Positions 9,108-17,126 of a stretch of DNA of 32,311 nt are shown here, piece after piece (within the stretch, counting starts at the first letter, position 1; the number at the start of each line of letters is the position of its first letter). Where the stretch lies: NCBI GenBank assembly GCA_946185805.1, contig CAMHKU010000023.1:1-32311 (forward strand), in the 5' to 3' direction. Source of the DNA: an uncultured Prevotellaceae bacterium (GTDB lineage Bacteria > Bacteroidota > Bacteroidia > Bacteroidales > Bacteroidaceae). The notes under the pieces were generated by a model that saw only the letters and a program-made list of their open reading frames with translations, had not been told where the DNA came from and did not search any database. Both the position numbers and the translations under genes were made by a program.

Positions 9108-12100
9108 TTACTGCATGCGCTGCAGTCCTTCCCAGCGCACGTTCCATGAGCCGTCCTGCGGGAAGCCCGGGTTCATGGGCTGCTGGCAGCCGTCCCATCC
9201 GGCGCACATCATGGCAATGGCCGACAGCAGGGCACCGTTGCCGGGCAGGTAGAGGCGCAGGCGGTCGGCGGTCTGGAAATTGTGGCCGTTCTTCAGGTAG
9301 GTATTCTTCTGAGTGTTGATGAGCAGGGCGTCGAGGGCTGTGGCCGGCAATCCTAAGCGGGCGGCGGCCATGGCCACCATGCCGTAGTCCCAGCCCCAGG
9401 TAGTCTGCCAGTTCCAGTTCTTCATCACCCATCCCAGCGTGGTGGCCATCTTGGCAGGGTCATAGAGTGGGTGGCTCTCTGACAGGGGCAGCAGGCCGCA
9501 GGCTCCCAGCACTGCCGGGTGGTCGTTGCGGCACTTCTCGTCGAAGGTCTGCAGCGTGGTCTTTCCTTGCGTCGGCTGTGCAGCGGCGGTGCCGCTCCCT
9601 ACGGTGTCGAACGGGTCAAACGACGGCAGCCCGGCGGTCTTGCCCTTCGGCAGTCCGGCGGTGTAGATACTGCCGTCACGCAGCGGCAGGGGCGTAAGGC
9701 CGTCGGCAATGGCGTCCCAATGGGCGTTGCGCGCTTTGCCCATGCGCTCGCGCCAGGCGTTGGCCACATTGAGGCCGTACTGCCAGTAGGCCAGCTCAAA
9801 GGGATGGTTGAAGGAGAAGTCCTTCGACATCGACTCCTGCATGGCCGTGGCGCCTTGCAGGTAGTAGGGGGGCTGGGGCTTCTGGGGCTTCTGGGGCTTC
9901 TGGGGCTTCTGGGGCGACTGGGGCGACTGGGGCTTCTGGGAGAACTGGGAGAATTGGGAAAATTGGGCGCTTGTGGTAGCCTTGTTGACGAAGTCGGCCA
10001 TGAATTCGGCGGTCTCTTCTACCTGGGTGGCATATTTCTTCAGCGTCTCTGCCGTGGGGTTGGCGCGGTAGAGCTCCTCGGCCATATATATATAATGTGG
10101 CTGCTGCCAGATGAGGAACGAGCCCGTGTTAGAGGGCGCCTCGCCGGCCCAGGGGTCGGTCATCTTCATCCAGCGGATACCCTTGAAGCCCTGGCGCTGA
10201 GCTATCTGACGCGCCACGGGGTAGGCCACGTCGTTGTACCAGTCCATCACGCGGGCCACCACCTCGGGGCGGTTCCACAGGGCGAAGTCTACCATGTGCC
10301 ACCAGGTCATCTCCAGGTGGGGGCGGCCAAACCATGAGTTGTAGGTCAGGCCCGTCTCCTGCGGTGGCTGGGAGTTGGCGCAGTTCACCTGGGTGAGGTA
10401 TTGCGAGAGCACCACGCGGCGTTCCAGCTCGCGGGCGCGTGGGTCGGTGCACTGCGAGAAGTCGACGATGGCGCCCTGCTGCCACCAGCGGTTCCAGGAG
10501 CGGATGACGGCGCGCAACTCCTGGTCGAAGACCAAAGCCCCTCCTACAGCCCCCGAGGGGGCTTCATTAGTCTTAGATGCGGGATTGCCAGCAATTCCGC
10601 TTACAGTGGGCTTGCCAGCTATTGTAGCCCCCTCGGGGGCAGAAAGGGGAGCTGTATAGGTGGCTTTAAAGGCCAGCACGTCGCTGGTGGTGGTGAGGGT
10701 GAAGTAGTGGCGGTCGCACTCGGTGATGGTGGCGTCGCCCTCCCATTGCAGGGTCAGCGTGTAGCGGGTGCTGTCTATCTGGTGGTCAATGACGGCGTAG
10801 TCCTTGCCGCTACTGACGATGCGTGAGGTGTGGCGTCCGGGTTTCGTCAGGTCGGTGGCAGCGTCGGCATGGCGGCCGGTGGGGTAGGGCAGGCGGATGC
10901 TCACGCGGGCGCGGCCGTCCTTGAGCAGGGGCGTCTTGATGCGGTAGATGACGGCGTCCTTGTTCTGCAGGGCGGCGGTGGTCACCTCCACGGGCTGGCC
11001 GTCGGCGCGGAAGCTGCTCTCAATCTTGCCGTCGTAGAGCTGCAGCTCCTGGCGGATGTCGGTGAGGTCGCTCAGGGGGATGAGGTTATGGGGCTGCTGG
11101 GGCGACTGGGGCTTCTGGGGCTTCTGGGGCGACTGGGCCCCATTAGCCTCAGAAGCCCCATTAGCCCCATTAGCCCCATCACGATAAAGCTCTAAGCCGA
11201 TGATGCCGAGGTTCAGGCGGTGGGGGTTCACGCGGAAATATTCCGTGGCAGCCACGCGGCGGGCGTCGTCGCCCTTCGAGGCTTTATACTCTACGGCGTA
11301 AGCCTCAGGGTGGCCGTGGCCCAGGTCGAACGACTTCTCGCTGTCCTGCGGTTGGAGGCCGGCGGTGTTTTCGAACTTATGCCATCCCCAGTCGGACATA
11401 GCTGTCAGAGGCACACCTGCCTCATAGTCAAAATGGTACGACTGCATGCCGGTGACGTCGACCGTCGTGGCGAAGTGGCCGTTGCCCACGGTGAGCGAGG
11501 CCAGCGGGTCGGCCTCGGTGATGACGGGATTGTTGCGGCCCACCACGGCCGGACGGTTAATCTCGGCCAGGGTGTTGGCGGTGTCGTAGCCCAGCATCTC
11601 CATCTCCAGCGATGCCCAGATGAAGGGTCCGAGGCCCTTGGCGTCGTTGTCGCGGACTTTCTCTGAGAGGTAGTAGCTGTAGCTGCCGTCGCGGCGGCGG
11701 TTCTCCTTGACCGTGCCCTTGGGGTTGATCTTCTTCAGCGCGGCCTCCACCTCGGGGGTGGCGGCGGGGCCGAGACCGGCCACCGAGCAGCCGCTGGTCA
11801 GCGAGATGGTCTTATCCTCGTTGACGCGGATGAAGTTGTTGATGATGCCGCGATAGGCGCGGATGCCCGCATCGCGGTATTTGGCGCCGACGTAGCCCTT
11901 GCGGTAAGCCTTCAGCAGGGCGTAGGTGAACATGGCCGAGCAGGTAGATTCTAAGTAATTTCCCTCGCGGCCGGGGCTGTCCATCACCTGATACCACGTG
12001 CCGCTCTGCTTGTCCTGCCACTTCAGAATGGCGTCGAAGTCTTTCTTCAGCAGGTCGATGACCTCGTCGCGGCGGCTATAGCTCTCGGGCAGGGCGTCGA

Positions 12101-14288
12101 GCACCTCGATCAGAGCCATCGTGTACCAGCCCTGGGCACGGCCCCAGCAGTGCTGCGACAGACCCGTCTCGGGGTCGGCCCAGAAAGCCTTGCGCGTCTC
12201 GTCGTAGGCGTGGCGGTTGAGGCCCGTCTTCGGGTCGAGGGTGCGCTCGTAGGTTACCTTCAGCTGGTTGACGGCGTCGTCGTAGATGGCGAGGGTTTGG
12301 GGGGATAGGGGATTTTGGGGCTGCTGGGGCTTCTGGGGCTTCTGGGGCTTCTGGGAATTTTGGGGCTTCTGGGATTTTTGGGATTTTTGGGGATTATTGG
12401 TGATGGGGGCCGTCAGGCAACGGTAGGGCAGACCCATGAAGATGCCGTCGAGCCACACCTGATAGGCGTAGATGGCCTTGTGCCAGTAGACCTTGTCGGC
12501 CACGGTGCGCGGCTGGTTCTGCAGCTGCTTCATCATGGTCTGCATGGCCAGCAGGTTCTTCTTCTCGGGCCACTGCTGATACATGCGGGTGACGAAGTGG
12601 CCGGTACGGATGTTGTCGAGGTTGTAGTCGAGGATGTTGTAGCCGCGGATGTCGCCCTTCTCGTTGATCATCGTGTCGGTGTACTCCTGACAGTACTTGC
12701 GAATCTCGTCGCCGCCGTAGCGCAGGTAGGTGTCGAGCATGCCCTCAAGCTCGATGCCCATGACGTAGCTCCACTTGGGGCGGGTAGAGAAGTCGAGCAT
12801 ATACGACTTCGGCGTGCGCTTCATCTCCGAGTAGGTCATCCACTCGGAGTAGTGCTTATAGGGCATCTCCGTGAGACAGAGCGAACCGTTGCAGAAGTAA
12901 TTGTCGTAGTGGATGTTACGCGTCTGTCCGGTAATCTTGTTGCCCTGGGCCACGCCGTTGAAGCGGCAGTTCTTCACCATCACGTCGTAGACATTGCAGA
13001 CGGTGTCGAGGCCGATGATCAGGGCGCCATACTTAGACTTCTCGCTGGTGACATTCTCCATATAGACCTTGCGCACCGTGGGGTTGAAGCCTCGGCAGCA
13101 AATCTCGTTGTGCTCGTAGTCGAGGTTGATCTTCAGCACGGCCTCCTTGCACTGGCCCACCTTGATGTCCTTCATGTTGATGTTCTCGATGATGCCGCCG
13201 CGACACGAGTTGGTTTTGATACGCAGCACGCGCTCCAGACTGGGCGAGTCCATCACGCAGTCGTGGGCAAACACATTCTGGCAGCCGCCGCTGATTTCGG
13301 AGCCCACGACCACGCCGCCGTGGCCGTTTTTCATCTCGCAGCCTCGGATGATGATGTTCTTCGACGGCATGTTGCGCTCGCGGCCGTCGCGGTTGCGGCC
13401 GCTCTTGATGGCTATGCAGTCGTCGCCGGTGTTGAAGAAGCAGTCTTCTATCAGCACGCGGTCGCAGCACTCAGGGTCGCAGCCGTCGCCGTTGGGGCCG
13501 TCGTTGATCATCTTTACACGCCTGACGGTGATGTCGGTGGAGTGCAGGGGGTGGATTACCCAGAAGGGCGAGCGCAGCAGCGTGACATCCTCCAAGAGTA
13601 TGCGCTCACACTTGTTGAAGCTCACCAGCTGGGGGCGCAGGCCGTCCTTGGGGCCGAAGACGCGCTCCGGCGAGCGCTGTCCCTGCTCGTTGTACATAGG
13701 TATGCCGTCTTCGCCGTTCTTCAGCAGGCGTGGACGGGCCTCTATCTTCTGGGCTATCATGCCCTCGCGCCATCCAAACTTGGCGGCACCGCACCACGGC
13801 CACCAGGTCTCCTTGCTGCCGCCGCCGTCGATGGTGCCGCGACCGGTGACGGCAATGTCGGTCTGCTTGAAGGCATAGATGCAGGGCGAGAGGTTGAAGC
13901 ACTCAAGGCCCTCCCACGACGTCTCGACGATGGGGTAGAGTTCGGGCTCGAAGGCAAACAGCAGGGTGGCGCCCTCCTCCACGAAGAGGTTGACGTGGCT
14001 CTTCAGCGTGATGGCACCCGTGAGGAACGGCTCGCCGGCGGGCACGACAACGCGGCCGCCGCCTTTCTTCGAGCATTTATCAATGGCTTTCTGGATAGCT
14101 TTCTGGTTCTGGGCAGCCGTGTTGGTAGTCTTGGCGCCAAACTTGGTAATGAGGTAGTCCTCGCCGTCAATCTGCGGCTGCTGGATACTTTGCTCTATCT
14201 GCCGATAGAGAGCGTCGTCCCACGCTTGGGCGTGGCTCAACAGTGGAAGCAGCAGGCAGAGCAGCGTCAGGTGTAGTAACTTTTTCAT
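9108..14288 (-). CDS. Giant three-module pectinase: GH28 polygalacturonase + GH105 unsaturated glycuronyl hydrolase + unassigned C-terminal hydrolase-like module
   Basis: A 1726-residue secreted protein (signal peptide LLHLTLLCLLLPLLSHAQ). Module 1 (about 45-490) is GH28: NGDGCDPE near 270, GDDCIAIKSG near 290, GHGGVVVGSE near 322 and RIKTN near 357 give the catalytic Asp residues, His and RxK. Module 2 (about 495-940) is GH105-like, with WLDGIFMG near 614 and HCWGRAQGW near 716; this family removes the 4,5-unsaturated uronic acid that lyases leave. Module 3 (about 945-1726) has a beta-rich front and a tryptophan-rich helical part (NSWFGRPHLEMTWWHMVDFALW, WQTTWGWDYGMVAM). It looks like an (alpha/alpha)6 barrel of the GH65/GH95/GH15 type, but I cannot assign a family. 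Three CCCCAGAAG repeat tracts and one palindrome-bounded segment are inserted in frame, several inside modules rather than between them. The first gene of the pectin cluster, it unusually lacks the YNLxGQRV tail its neighbours have. Confidence 0.88.
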   Translation of the reverse strand: MKKLLHLTLLCLLLPLLSHAQAWDDALYRQIEQSIQQPQIDGEDYLITKFGAKTTNTAAQNQKAIQKAIDKCSKKGGGRVVVPAGEPFLTGAITLKSHVNLFVEEGATLLFAFEPELYPIVETSWEGLECFNLSPCIYAFKQTDIAVTGRGTIDGGGSKETWWPWCGAAKFGWREGMIAQKIEARPRLLKNGEDGIPMYNEQGQRSPERVFGPKDGLRPQLVSFNKCERILLEDVTLLRSPFWVIHPLHSTDITVRRVKMINDGPNGDGCDPECCDRVLIEDCFFNTGDDCIAIKSGRNRDGRERNMPSKNIIIRGCEMKNGHGGVVVGSEISGGCQNVFAHDCVMDSPSLERVLRIKTNSCRGGIIENINMKDIKVGQCKEAVLKINLDYEHNEICCRGFNPTVRKVYMENVTSEKSKYGALIIGLDTVCNVYDVMVKNCRFNGVAQGNKITGQTRNIHYDNYFCNGSLCLTEMPYKHYSEWMTYSEMKRTPKSYMLDFSTRPKWSYVMGIELEGMLDTYLRYGGDEIRKYCQEYTDTMINEKGDIRGYNILDYNLDNIRTGHFVTRMYQQWPEKKNLLAMQTMMKQLQNQPRTVADKVYWHKAIYAYQVWLDGIFMGLPYRCLTAPITNNPQKSQKSQKPQNSQKPQKPQKPQQPQNPLSPQTLAIYDDAVNQLKVTYERTLDPKTGLNRHAYDETRKAFWADPETGLSQHCWGRAQGWYTMALIEVLDALPESYSRRDEVIDLLKKDFDAILKWQDKQSGTWYQVMDSPGREGNYLESTCSAMFTYALLKAYRKGYVGAKYRDAGIRAYRGIINNFIRVNEDKTISLTSGCSVAGLGPAATPEVEAALKKINPKGTVKENRRRDGSYSYYLSEKVRDNDAKGLGPFIWASLEMEMLGYDTANTLAEINRPAVVGRNNPVITEADPLASLTVGNGHFATTVDVTGMQSYHFDYEAGVPLTAMSDWGWHKFENTAGLQPQDSEKSFDLGHGHPEAYAVEYKASKGDDARRVAATEYFRVNPHRLNLGIIGLELYRDGANGANGASEANGAQSPQKPQKPQSPQQPHNLIPLSDLTDIRQELQLYDGKIESSFRADGQPVEVTTAALQNKDAVIYRIKTPLLKDGRARVSIRLPYPTGRHADAATDLTKPGRHTSRIVSSGKDYAVIDHQIDSTRYTLTLQWEGDATITECDRHYFTLTTTSDVLAFKATYTAPLSAPEGATIAGKPTVSGIAGNPASKTNEAPSGAVGGALVFDQELRAVIRSWNRWWQQGAIVDFSQCTDPRARELERRVVLSQYLTQVNCANSQPPQETGLTYNSWFGRPHLEMTWWHMVDFALWNRPEVVARVMDWYNDVAYPVARQIAQRQGFKGIRWMKMTDPWAGEAPSNTGSFLIWQQPHYIYMAEELYRANPTAETLKKYATQVEETAEFMADFVNKATTSAQFSQFSQFSQKPQSPQSPQKPQKPQKPQKPQPPYYLQGATAMQESMSKDFSFNHPFELAYWQYGLNVANAWRERMGKARNAHWDAIADGLTPLPLRDGSIYTAGLPKGKTAGLPSFDPFDTVGSGTAAAQPTQGKTTLQTFDEKCRNDHPAVLGACGLLPLSESHPLYDPAKMATTLGWVMKNWNWQTTWGWDYGMVAMAAARLGLPATALDALLINTQKNTYLKNGHNFQTADRLRLYLPGNGALLSAIAMMCAGWDGCQQPMNPGFPQDGSWNVRWEGLQRMQ
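9869..9969. repeat. In-frame CCCCAGAAG repeat tract in module 3 of the pectinase
   Basis: On the coding (minus) strand the 9-bp units CCCCAGAAG and CCCCAGTCG are repeated and then degenerate into CCCAATTTT/CCCAGTTCT-like units. They encode SPQSPQKPQKPQKPQ and AQFSQFSQFSQ. The tract interrupts the C-terminal helical module between NKATTS and YYLQGATAMQES. Confidence 0.9.
10535..10650. repeat. Segment bounded by two CCCCCGAGGGGG palindromes inside the pectinase gene
   Basis: GCCCCCGAGGGGGC (or its exact reverse) occurs at about 10550 and again at about 10628, enclosing roughly 70 bp. The segment is translated as a low-complexity stretch (SAPEGATIAGKPTVSGIAGN and following) between two beta-sheet-like pieces of module 3. 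It looks like an in-frame insertion of a palindromic element. Confidence 0.6.
11090..11186. repeat. In-frame repeat tract (GGGGCTAAT and CCCCAGAAG units) in the pectinase
   Basis: On the coding strand, GGGGCTAAT units (encoding GANGANGASEANG) pass directly into CCCCAGAAG/CCCCAGTCG units (encoding SPQKPQKPQSPQQP). The two halves are the same repeat family in opposite orientations: CCCCATTAG units also occur in the tract within trpE. The tract splits a beta-rich region of module 3. Confidence 0.85.
12296..12405. repeat. In-frame CCCCAGAAG repeat tract inside the GH105 module
   Basis: The coding strand repeats CCCCAGAAG with variants (CCCAAAAATCCCAGAAG), encoding NPQKSQKSQKPQNSQKPQ and following. 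It sits about residues 628-664, a short distance after the WLDGIFMGLPY segment of GH105 and before TLAIYDDAVNQLK. It is therefore a loop insertion within one catalytic domain, not an interdomain linker. Confidence 0.9.
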
Positions 14289-14300
14289 GTCGTGATAGAT

Positions 14301-14353
14301 TTAGTTCGTAGTTTCGTGCAAAGATACGTAAAAAGCACGAGACTACGAACTAA
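14301..14353 (-). promoter_or_regulatory. Promoter of the pectin-enzyme operon inside a 19-bp inverted repeat
   Basis: The minus-strand TATCTTTG (14319-14326) matches the Bacteroidetes -7 box; the -33 element is weak (TTCG). TTAGTTCGTAGTTTCGTGC (14301-14319) and GCACGAGACTACGAACTAA (14335-14353) form a 19-bp inverted repeat with one mismatch, and the -7 box begins at the inner edge of one arm and lies in the loop. The dyad could be an operator or a relic of a mobile palindrome. The rest of the gap to trpA (14354-14443) holds a direct repeat AGTGGTAACT (14382-14391, 14434-14443) and no convincing trp terminator. Confidence 0.65.
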
Positions 14354-14443
14354 TTAAGGTTTTTTATGACGTAATCGTTTTAGTGGTAACTCAGTCATGC
14401 TGACCTTCGATAAAGGAAAAAGGACACATGATGAGTGGTAACT

Positions 14444-15223
14444 TTAGTGGGCCAGGGCGTCGAAGAGTCGGTCCAGTGCCTGGTCGGCGTTGCCGCCGGC
14501 CTCGTCGAGCAGGGTGACGAACTTCGAACCGATGATGGCGCCGGCGGCATTGTCCTGGGCAGCCTTCAGCGTCTGGGCGTTGCTGATGCCGAAGCCAATC
14601 ATGCGGGGGTTGCGCAGCTGCATCTGGTCGATACGGCGGAAATACTCCTGCTTCTGCTCGTCGAAGCTCTGCTGCGCGCCGGTGATGGCGGCCGACGACA
14701 CCATATAGATAAAGCCGTCGGTATGCTGGTCGATGAAGCGGATACGCTCGTCAGAGGTCTCCGGCGTGATGAGCATGATGACGCGCAGGTCGTAGCGGTC
14801 GGCGGCGGGCTTGACGGTCGACAGATAGTCGTCGAAGGGCAGGTCGGGGATGATCATGCCGCTGACGCCCGCGTCGGCAGCAGCCTGGCAGAAGCGGTCG
14901 ATGCCGTAGTGCAGGATGGGGTTGAGGTAACCCATGAGGATGAGGGGAATCTGTACGTCGTCCTTGATGGCTTTCAGCTGCTCAAAAAGCAGCTGCACAC
15001 TCATGCCGTTCTTTAGGGCGCGGGTGGCTGCCGTCTGGATGACGGGGCCGTCGGCCAGTGGGTCGCTGAAGGGTATGCCCACTTCGATGAAGTCGATGCC
15101 ACGGCGCTGCATGGTTTTTATCACGTCGCCGGTGCCGTCGAGGGTAGGACAGCCGGCGCAAAAGTAGAGGCTCAAAAGCTTCTTGTCGCCACGGGTGGCG
15201 AATATTTGGTTGATTTTGTTCAT
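14444..15223 (-). CDS. trpA: Tryptophan synthase alpha subunit
   Basis: Cleaves indole-3-glycerol phosphate to indole and glyceraldehyde-3-phosphate and channels indole to TrpB. I place the start at ATG 15223 (MNKINQIFATRGDKK), giving 259 residues, normal for the family. The ORF-track start at 15325 would add 34 residues translated from the 7-bp repeat array and the end of trpF (NIHHPSPNTHHPSP), which is not TrpA. The catalytic Glu47 and Asp58 lie in FIEVGIPFSDPLADGP. Other landmarks are GYLNPILHYG, GMIIPDLPFDDY and the phosphate-binding GFGISNAQT. Last gene of the trp operon. Confidence 0.97.
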   Translation of the reverse strand: MNKINQIFATRGDKKLLSLYFCAGCPTLDGTGDVIKTMQRRGIDFIEVGIPFSDPLADGPVIQTAATRALKNGMSVQLLFEQLKAIKDDVQIPLILMGYLNPILHYGIDRFCQAAADAGVSGMIIPDLPFDDYLSTVKPAADRYDLRVIMLITPETSDERIRFIDQHTDGFIYMVSSAAITGAQQSFDEQKQEYFRRIDQMQLRNPRMIGFGISNAQTLKAAQDNAAGAIIGSKFVTLLDEAGGNADQALDRLFDALAH

Positions 15224-15286
15224 GGGTGTTGGGTGTTGGGTGATGGGTGATGGGTGATGGGTGTTGGGTGATGGGTGATGGATGTT
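15224..15286. repeat. Nine tandem 7-bp units (GGGTGAT / GGGTGTT) filling the trpF-trpA gap
   Basis: Read on the plus strand, nine heptads run without interruption: GGGTGTT and GGGTGAT alternate irregularly, ending in GGATGTT. The array starts at the base next to the trpA start codon and ends inside the trpF stop codon, so it is the whole intergenic spacer. Confidence 0.95.
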
Positions 15287-16124
15287 AGTTCTGTAGCTCG
15301 GTGAGGAAGTGCTTGAGGGCGTCAATGTCTTTGAGGCCGGGGGCGGTCTCGAAGCGTGAGTTCAGGTCGATGCCGATGCACTTGTCGGCGGGGAAACCGC
15401 CGACCGCATTAGCGGATGAGGCGAACAGTGAACGCAGGCGCGGCGCGTCGTCGGGGCCGATGCCGCCGCTGAGCAGGAAGGGCTTCTCGCCGTCGTAGGC
15501 CGCGAGGACGCTCCAGTCGAACTGCTGGCCACTGCCGCCGACGGTCTGGCATTTCGTGTCGAACAGGAAGTAGTCTACACAGTCGTCATACTGCTTGTAG
15601 AGGGCAATGTCGTCGGCACTGCTGACGCTGATGGCCTTGATGAACTTGATGCCGGGGCGGATGGCGCCGAGATGGATGGTGGGCGCACCATCGGCCATCG
15701 CTGCCGGGGCGCTGTCGCCCATGGCGGCGGGGTCGAGTGTGCGCCGCAGGTTGCGGATGAGCGTCGGCGTCTCGTGGCCGTGCAGCTGGATGAGGTCCAG
15801 TTGGAAGTTCACCACGCGCGTGATGATGTTCTGAGCCATCTCGTCGACAAACACACCCACTCTGAGCGGGGCGCCATGTGCGGCTTGAGGTAACTCACTC
15901 CCCCTCCCCTCGGAGGGGGCAGGGGGGAGGTCTCCCTCGGAGGGGGCAGGGGGGAGGTTCCCCCTGTCAGGAATAATCCCCGCATGGGTGGGAATCATCG
16001 TCACATTACGCGGCGAGCGGTCCCAGAAGATCATGCCTATCCAATCTACGCCTAAGGCGGCTATCTGGCGGATGTTCTCGCCGTCGCGCAGGCCACAAAC
16101 CTTGATTAATTTACGATTTACCAA
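15285..16124 (-). CDS. trpF: Phosphoribosylanthranilate isomerase with repeat insertions
   Basis: Catalyses the Amadori rearrangement of phosphoribosylanthranilate to CdRP. The core is clear: LIKVCGLRD with the catalytic Cys at residue 10, DWIGMIFWDRSPR, RVGVFVDE, LDLIQLHGHE, a FLFDTK segment with the general-acid Asp, PFLLSGGIGPDDA and IDLNSRFE. The protein is 279 residues, well above the usual 200-220. The excess sits in two places: LPPAPSEGD/LPPAPSEGR (a 27-bp tandem duplication) and PAAMGDSA/PAAMADGA (a second near-duplication). Both fall in loops of the TIM barrel and keep the frame. The start is a TTG at 16124 within a TAAATCG-type repeat, which encodes residues MVNRKLI; no ATG fits better. 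Confidence 0.93.
   Translation of the reverse strand: MVNRKLIKVCGLRDGENIRQIAALGVDWIGMIFWDRSPRNVTMIPTHAGIIPDRGNLPPAPSEGDLPPAPSEGRGSELPQAAHGAPLRVGVFVDEMAQNIITRVVNFQLDLIQLHGHETPTLIRNLRRTLDPAAMGDSAPAAMADGAPTIHLGAIRPGIKFIKAISVSSADDIALYKQYDDCVDYFLFDTKCQTVGGSGQQFDWSVLAAYDGEKPFLLSGGIGPDDAPRLRSLFASSANAVGGFPADKCIGIDLNSRFETAPGLKDIDALKHFLTELQN
15907..15958. repeat. 27-bp-period duplication of a G/C-rich palindromic element inside trpF
   Basis: CCCTCGGAGGGGGCAGGGGG followed by GAGGT occurs at 15907-15931 and again at 15934-15958, exactly 27 bp apart (9 codons). The CCTC...GAGG core is self-complementary. It encodes two copies of LPPAPSEG. Confidence 0.9.
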
Positions 16125-16157
16125 TTTACTGTTTACAAATTTACGATTTACTATTTA
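16105..16157. repeat. TAAATCG/TAAATAG/TAAATTG repeat array upstream of and into trpF
   Basis: On the minus strand, units of 7-8 bp (TAAATAG, TAAATCG, TAAATTT, TAAACAG, TAAATTG) run from the MITE-like element into the trpF start. They provide its TTG start codon and first residues. The same unit family lies before and within the start of the fdtA-like gene (29690-29747). Confidence 0.85.
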
Positions 16158-16327
16158 GGTTATACAAGATTTTATGTGGGTCGAACCTTTGTTTTTGGAA
16201 AACAGGGAAAAACAAGAAAAACAGGGAAAAACAATGTTAGCCAACAGTATAAGGTTTTTATCGGTTTTTGGGGTTTTTATCTGTCTTTCAAAAACAATTA
16301 TTCATCCACACTAAATCTTGCGGAACT
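16158..16327. mobile_element. 170-bp MITE-like palindromic element, copy 1 (trpF-trpC gap)
   Basis: The ends GGTTATACAAG and CTTGCGGAACT are imperfect terminal inverted repeats that continue for about 40 bp (TTTGTTTTTGGAAAACAG against ATTGTTTTTGAAAGACAG in reverse complement). The A-rich left half and T-rich right half make almost the whole element one imperfect hairpin. ACTATTTA lies immediately on both sides (16150-16157, 16328-16335), consistent with an 8-bp target-site duplication, though the flank is itself repetitive. No open reading frame inside. Copy 2 lies at 18190. Confidence 0.82.
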
Positions 16328-16352
16328 ACTATTTACTTATATTTACTTTCTG

Positions 16353-17126
16353 TTACTCGCCGTTGACCTTGAGGATAAACTCGCGGAGGGTGGCGCCGGG
16401 GTCGGGAGTCTTCATGAATGTCTCGCCGATGAGGAAGCCTCGGAAGCCCGCCTGCCGCAGCTGACGGATGGTCTCTGGGCTGCTGATGCCGCTCTCGCTG
16501 ACGAGGGCCGTCTGCTTGGCGGCGATGGCATCGCCACACAATGAAAGAAGACGGTCGGCCAGGCGGAAGCTGTTCTCCACGTCGGTATGGAACGAGCCGA
16601 GGTTGCGGTTGTTGATGCCGCAGAGGTCGGGGCCGAGGGTGGCATATTCCAGTTCCTCTTCGCTGTGCATTTCAAGCAGTACCTCCAGCCCCAGCTCATG
16701 AGCAGAACTCATGAGCGCACGGCACTCCTGTTTCGTCAGACAGGCGGCGATGAGCAGCACCGCCGAGGCGCCGCAGAGCAGAGCCTCGTAGAGCTGCAGC
16801 TCGGAGACGACGAAGTTCTTGTAGAGCACGGGGATAGTGACGCCGCTGCGCCGCGCCTCGGTAATAAAACGGTCGTGGCCGCCGAAATATTGTTTGTCGG
16901 TGAGAATACTAAGCGCTGCGGCGCCGTTCTGCTGGTAGCTCAGGGGAATCTCGTCGGCACGCCCCTCTTCCTTGATCCACCCCTTCGACGGCGAGCGCCG
17001 CTTGAACTCGGCAATGATGCCCGTGGTGGAGGCCAGCAGCGCCTCTCTGAGCGATGGCTTCGGGGCGGTCATCAGTGCTAGCTCCTGCCGCTTGGTGGCG
17101 ATAATTTCTTGCAGGATGTCAGTCAT
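16353..17126 (-). CDS. trpC: Indole-3-glycerol phosphate synthase
   Basis: Converts CdRP to indole-3-glycerol phosphate with loss of CO2 and water. It is 257 residues, normal length, and a monofunctional TIM barrel. Hallmarks: IIATKRQEL at the N-terminus, IAEFKRRSPSKGW with the catalytic Lys, VLYKNFVVSELQLYEALLCGASAVLLIA, GINNRNLGSF, and SESGISSPE for phosphate binding. The ATG overlaps the trpD stop as ATGA (17123-17126), implying translational coupling. Unlike TrpF and TrpE, it carries no repeat insertions. The 228-bp spacer to trpF is occupied by a MITE-like element and a repeat array. Confidence 0.97.
   Translation of the reverse strand: MTDILQEIIATKRQELALMTAPKPSLREALLASTTGIIAEFKRRSPSKGWIKEEGRADEIPLSYQQNGAAALSILTDKQYFGGHDRFITEARRSGVTIPVLYKNFVVSELQLYEALLCGASAVLLIAACLTKQECRALMSSAHELGLEVLLEMHSEEELEYATLGPDLCGINNRNLGSFHTDVENSFRLADRLLSLCGDAIAAKQTALVSESGISSPETIRQLRQAGFRGFLIGETFMKTPDPGATLREFILKVNGE

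Noticed and set aside
12315-14276. 653-codon plus-strand ORF (and similar long ones at 3706-5277, 20246-21691 and elsewhere)
   Set aside because: They lie opposite genes with clear family motifs, have no recognisable domains, and arise because G/C-rich genes leave the antisense frame free of stops.
14354-14443. Terminator after trpA
   Set aside because: Only a weak CCTT/AAGG stem and a duplicated AGTGGTAACT are present, with no stem plus T run.
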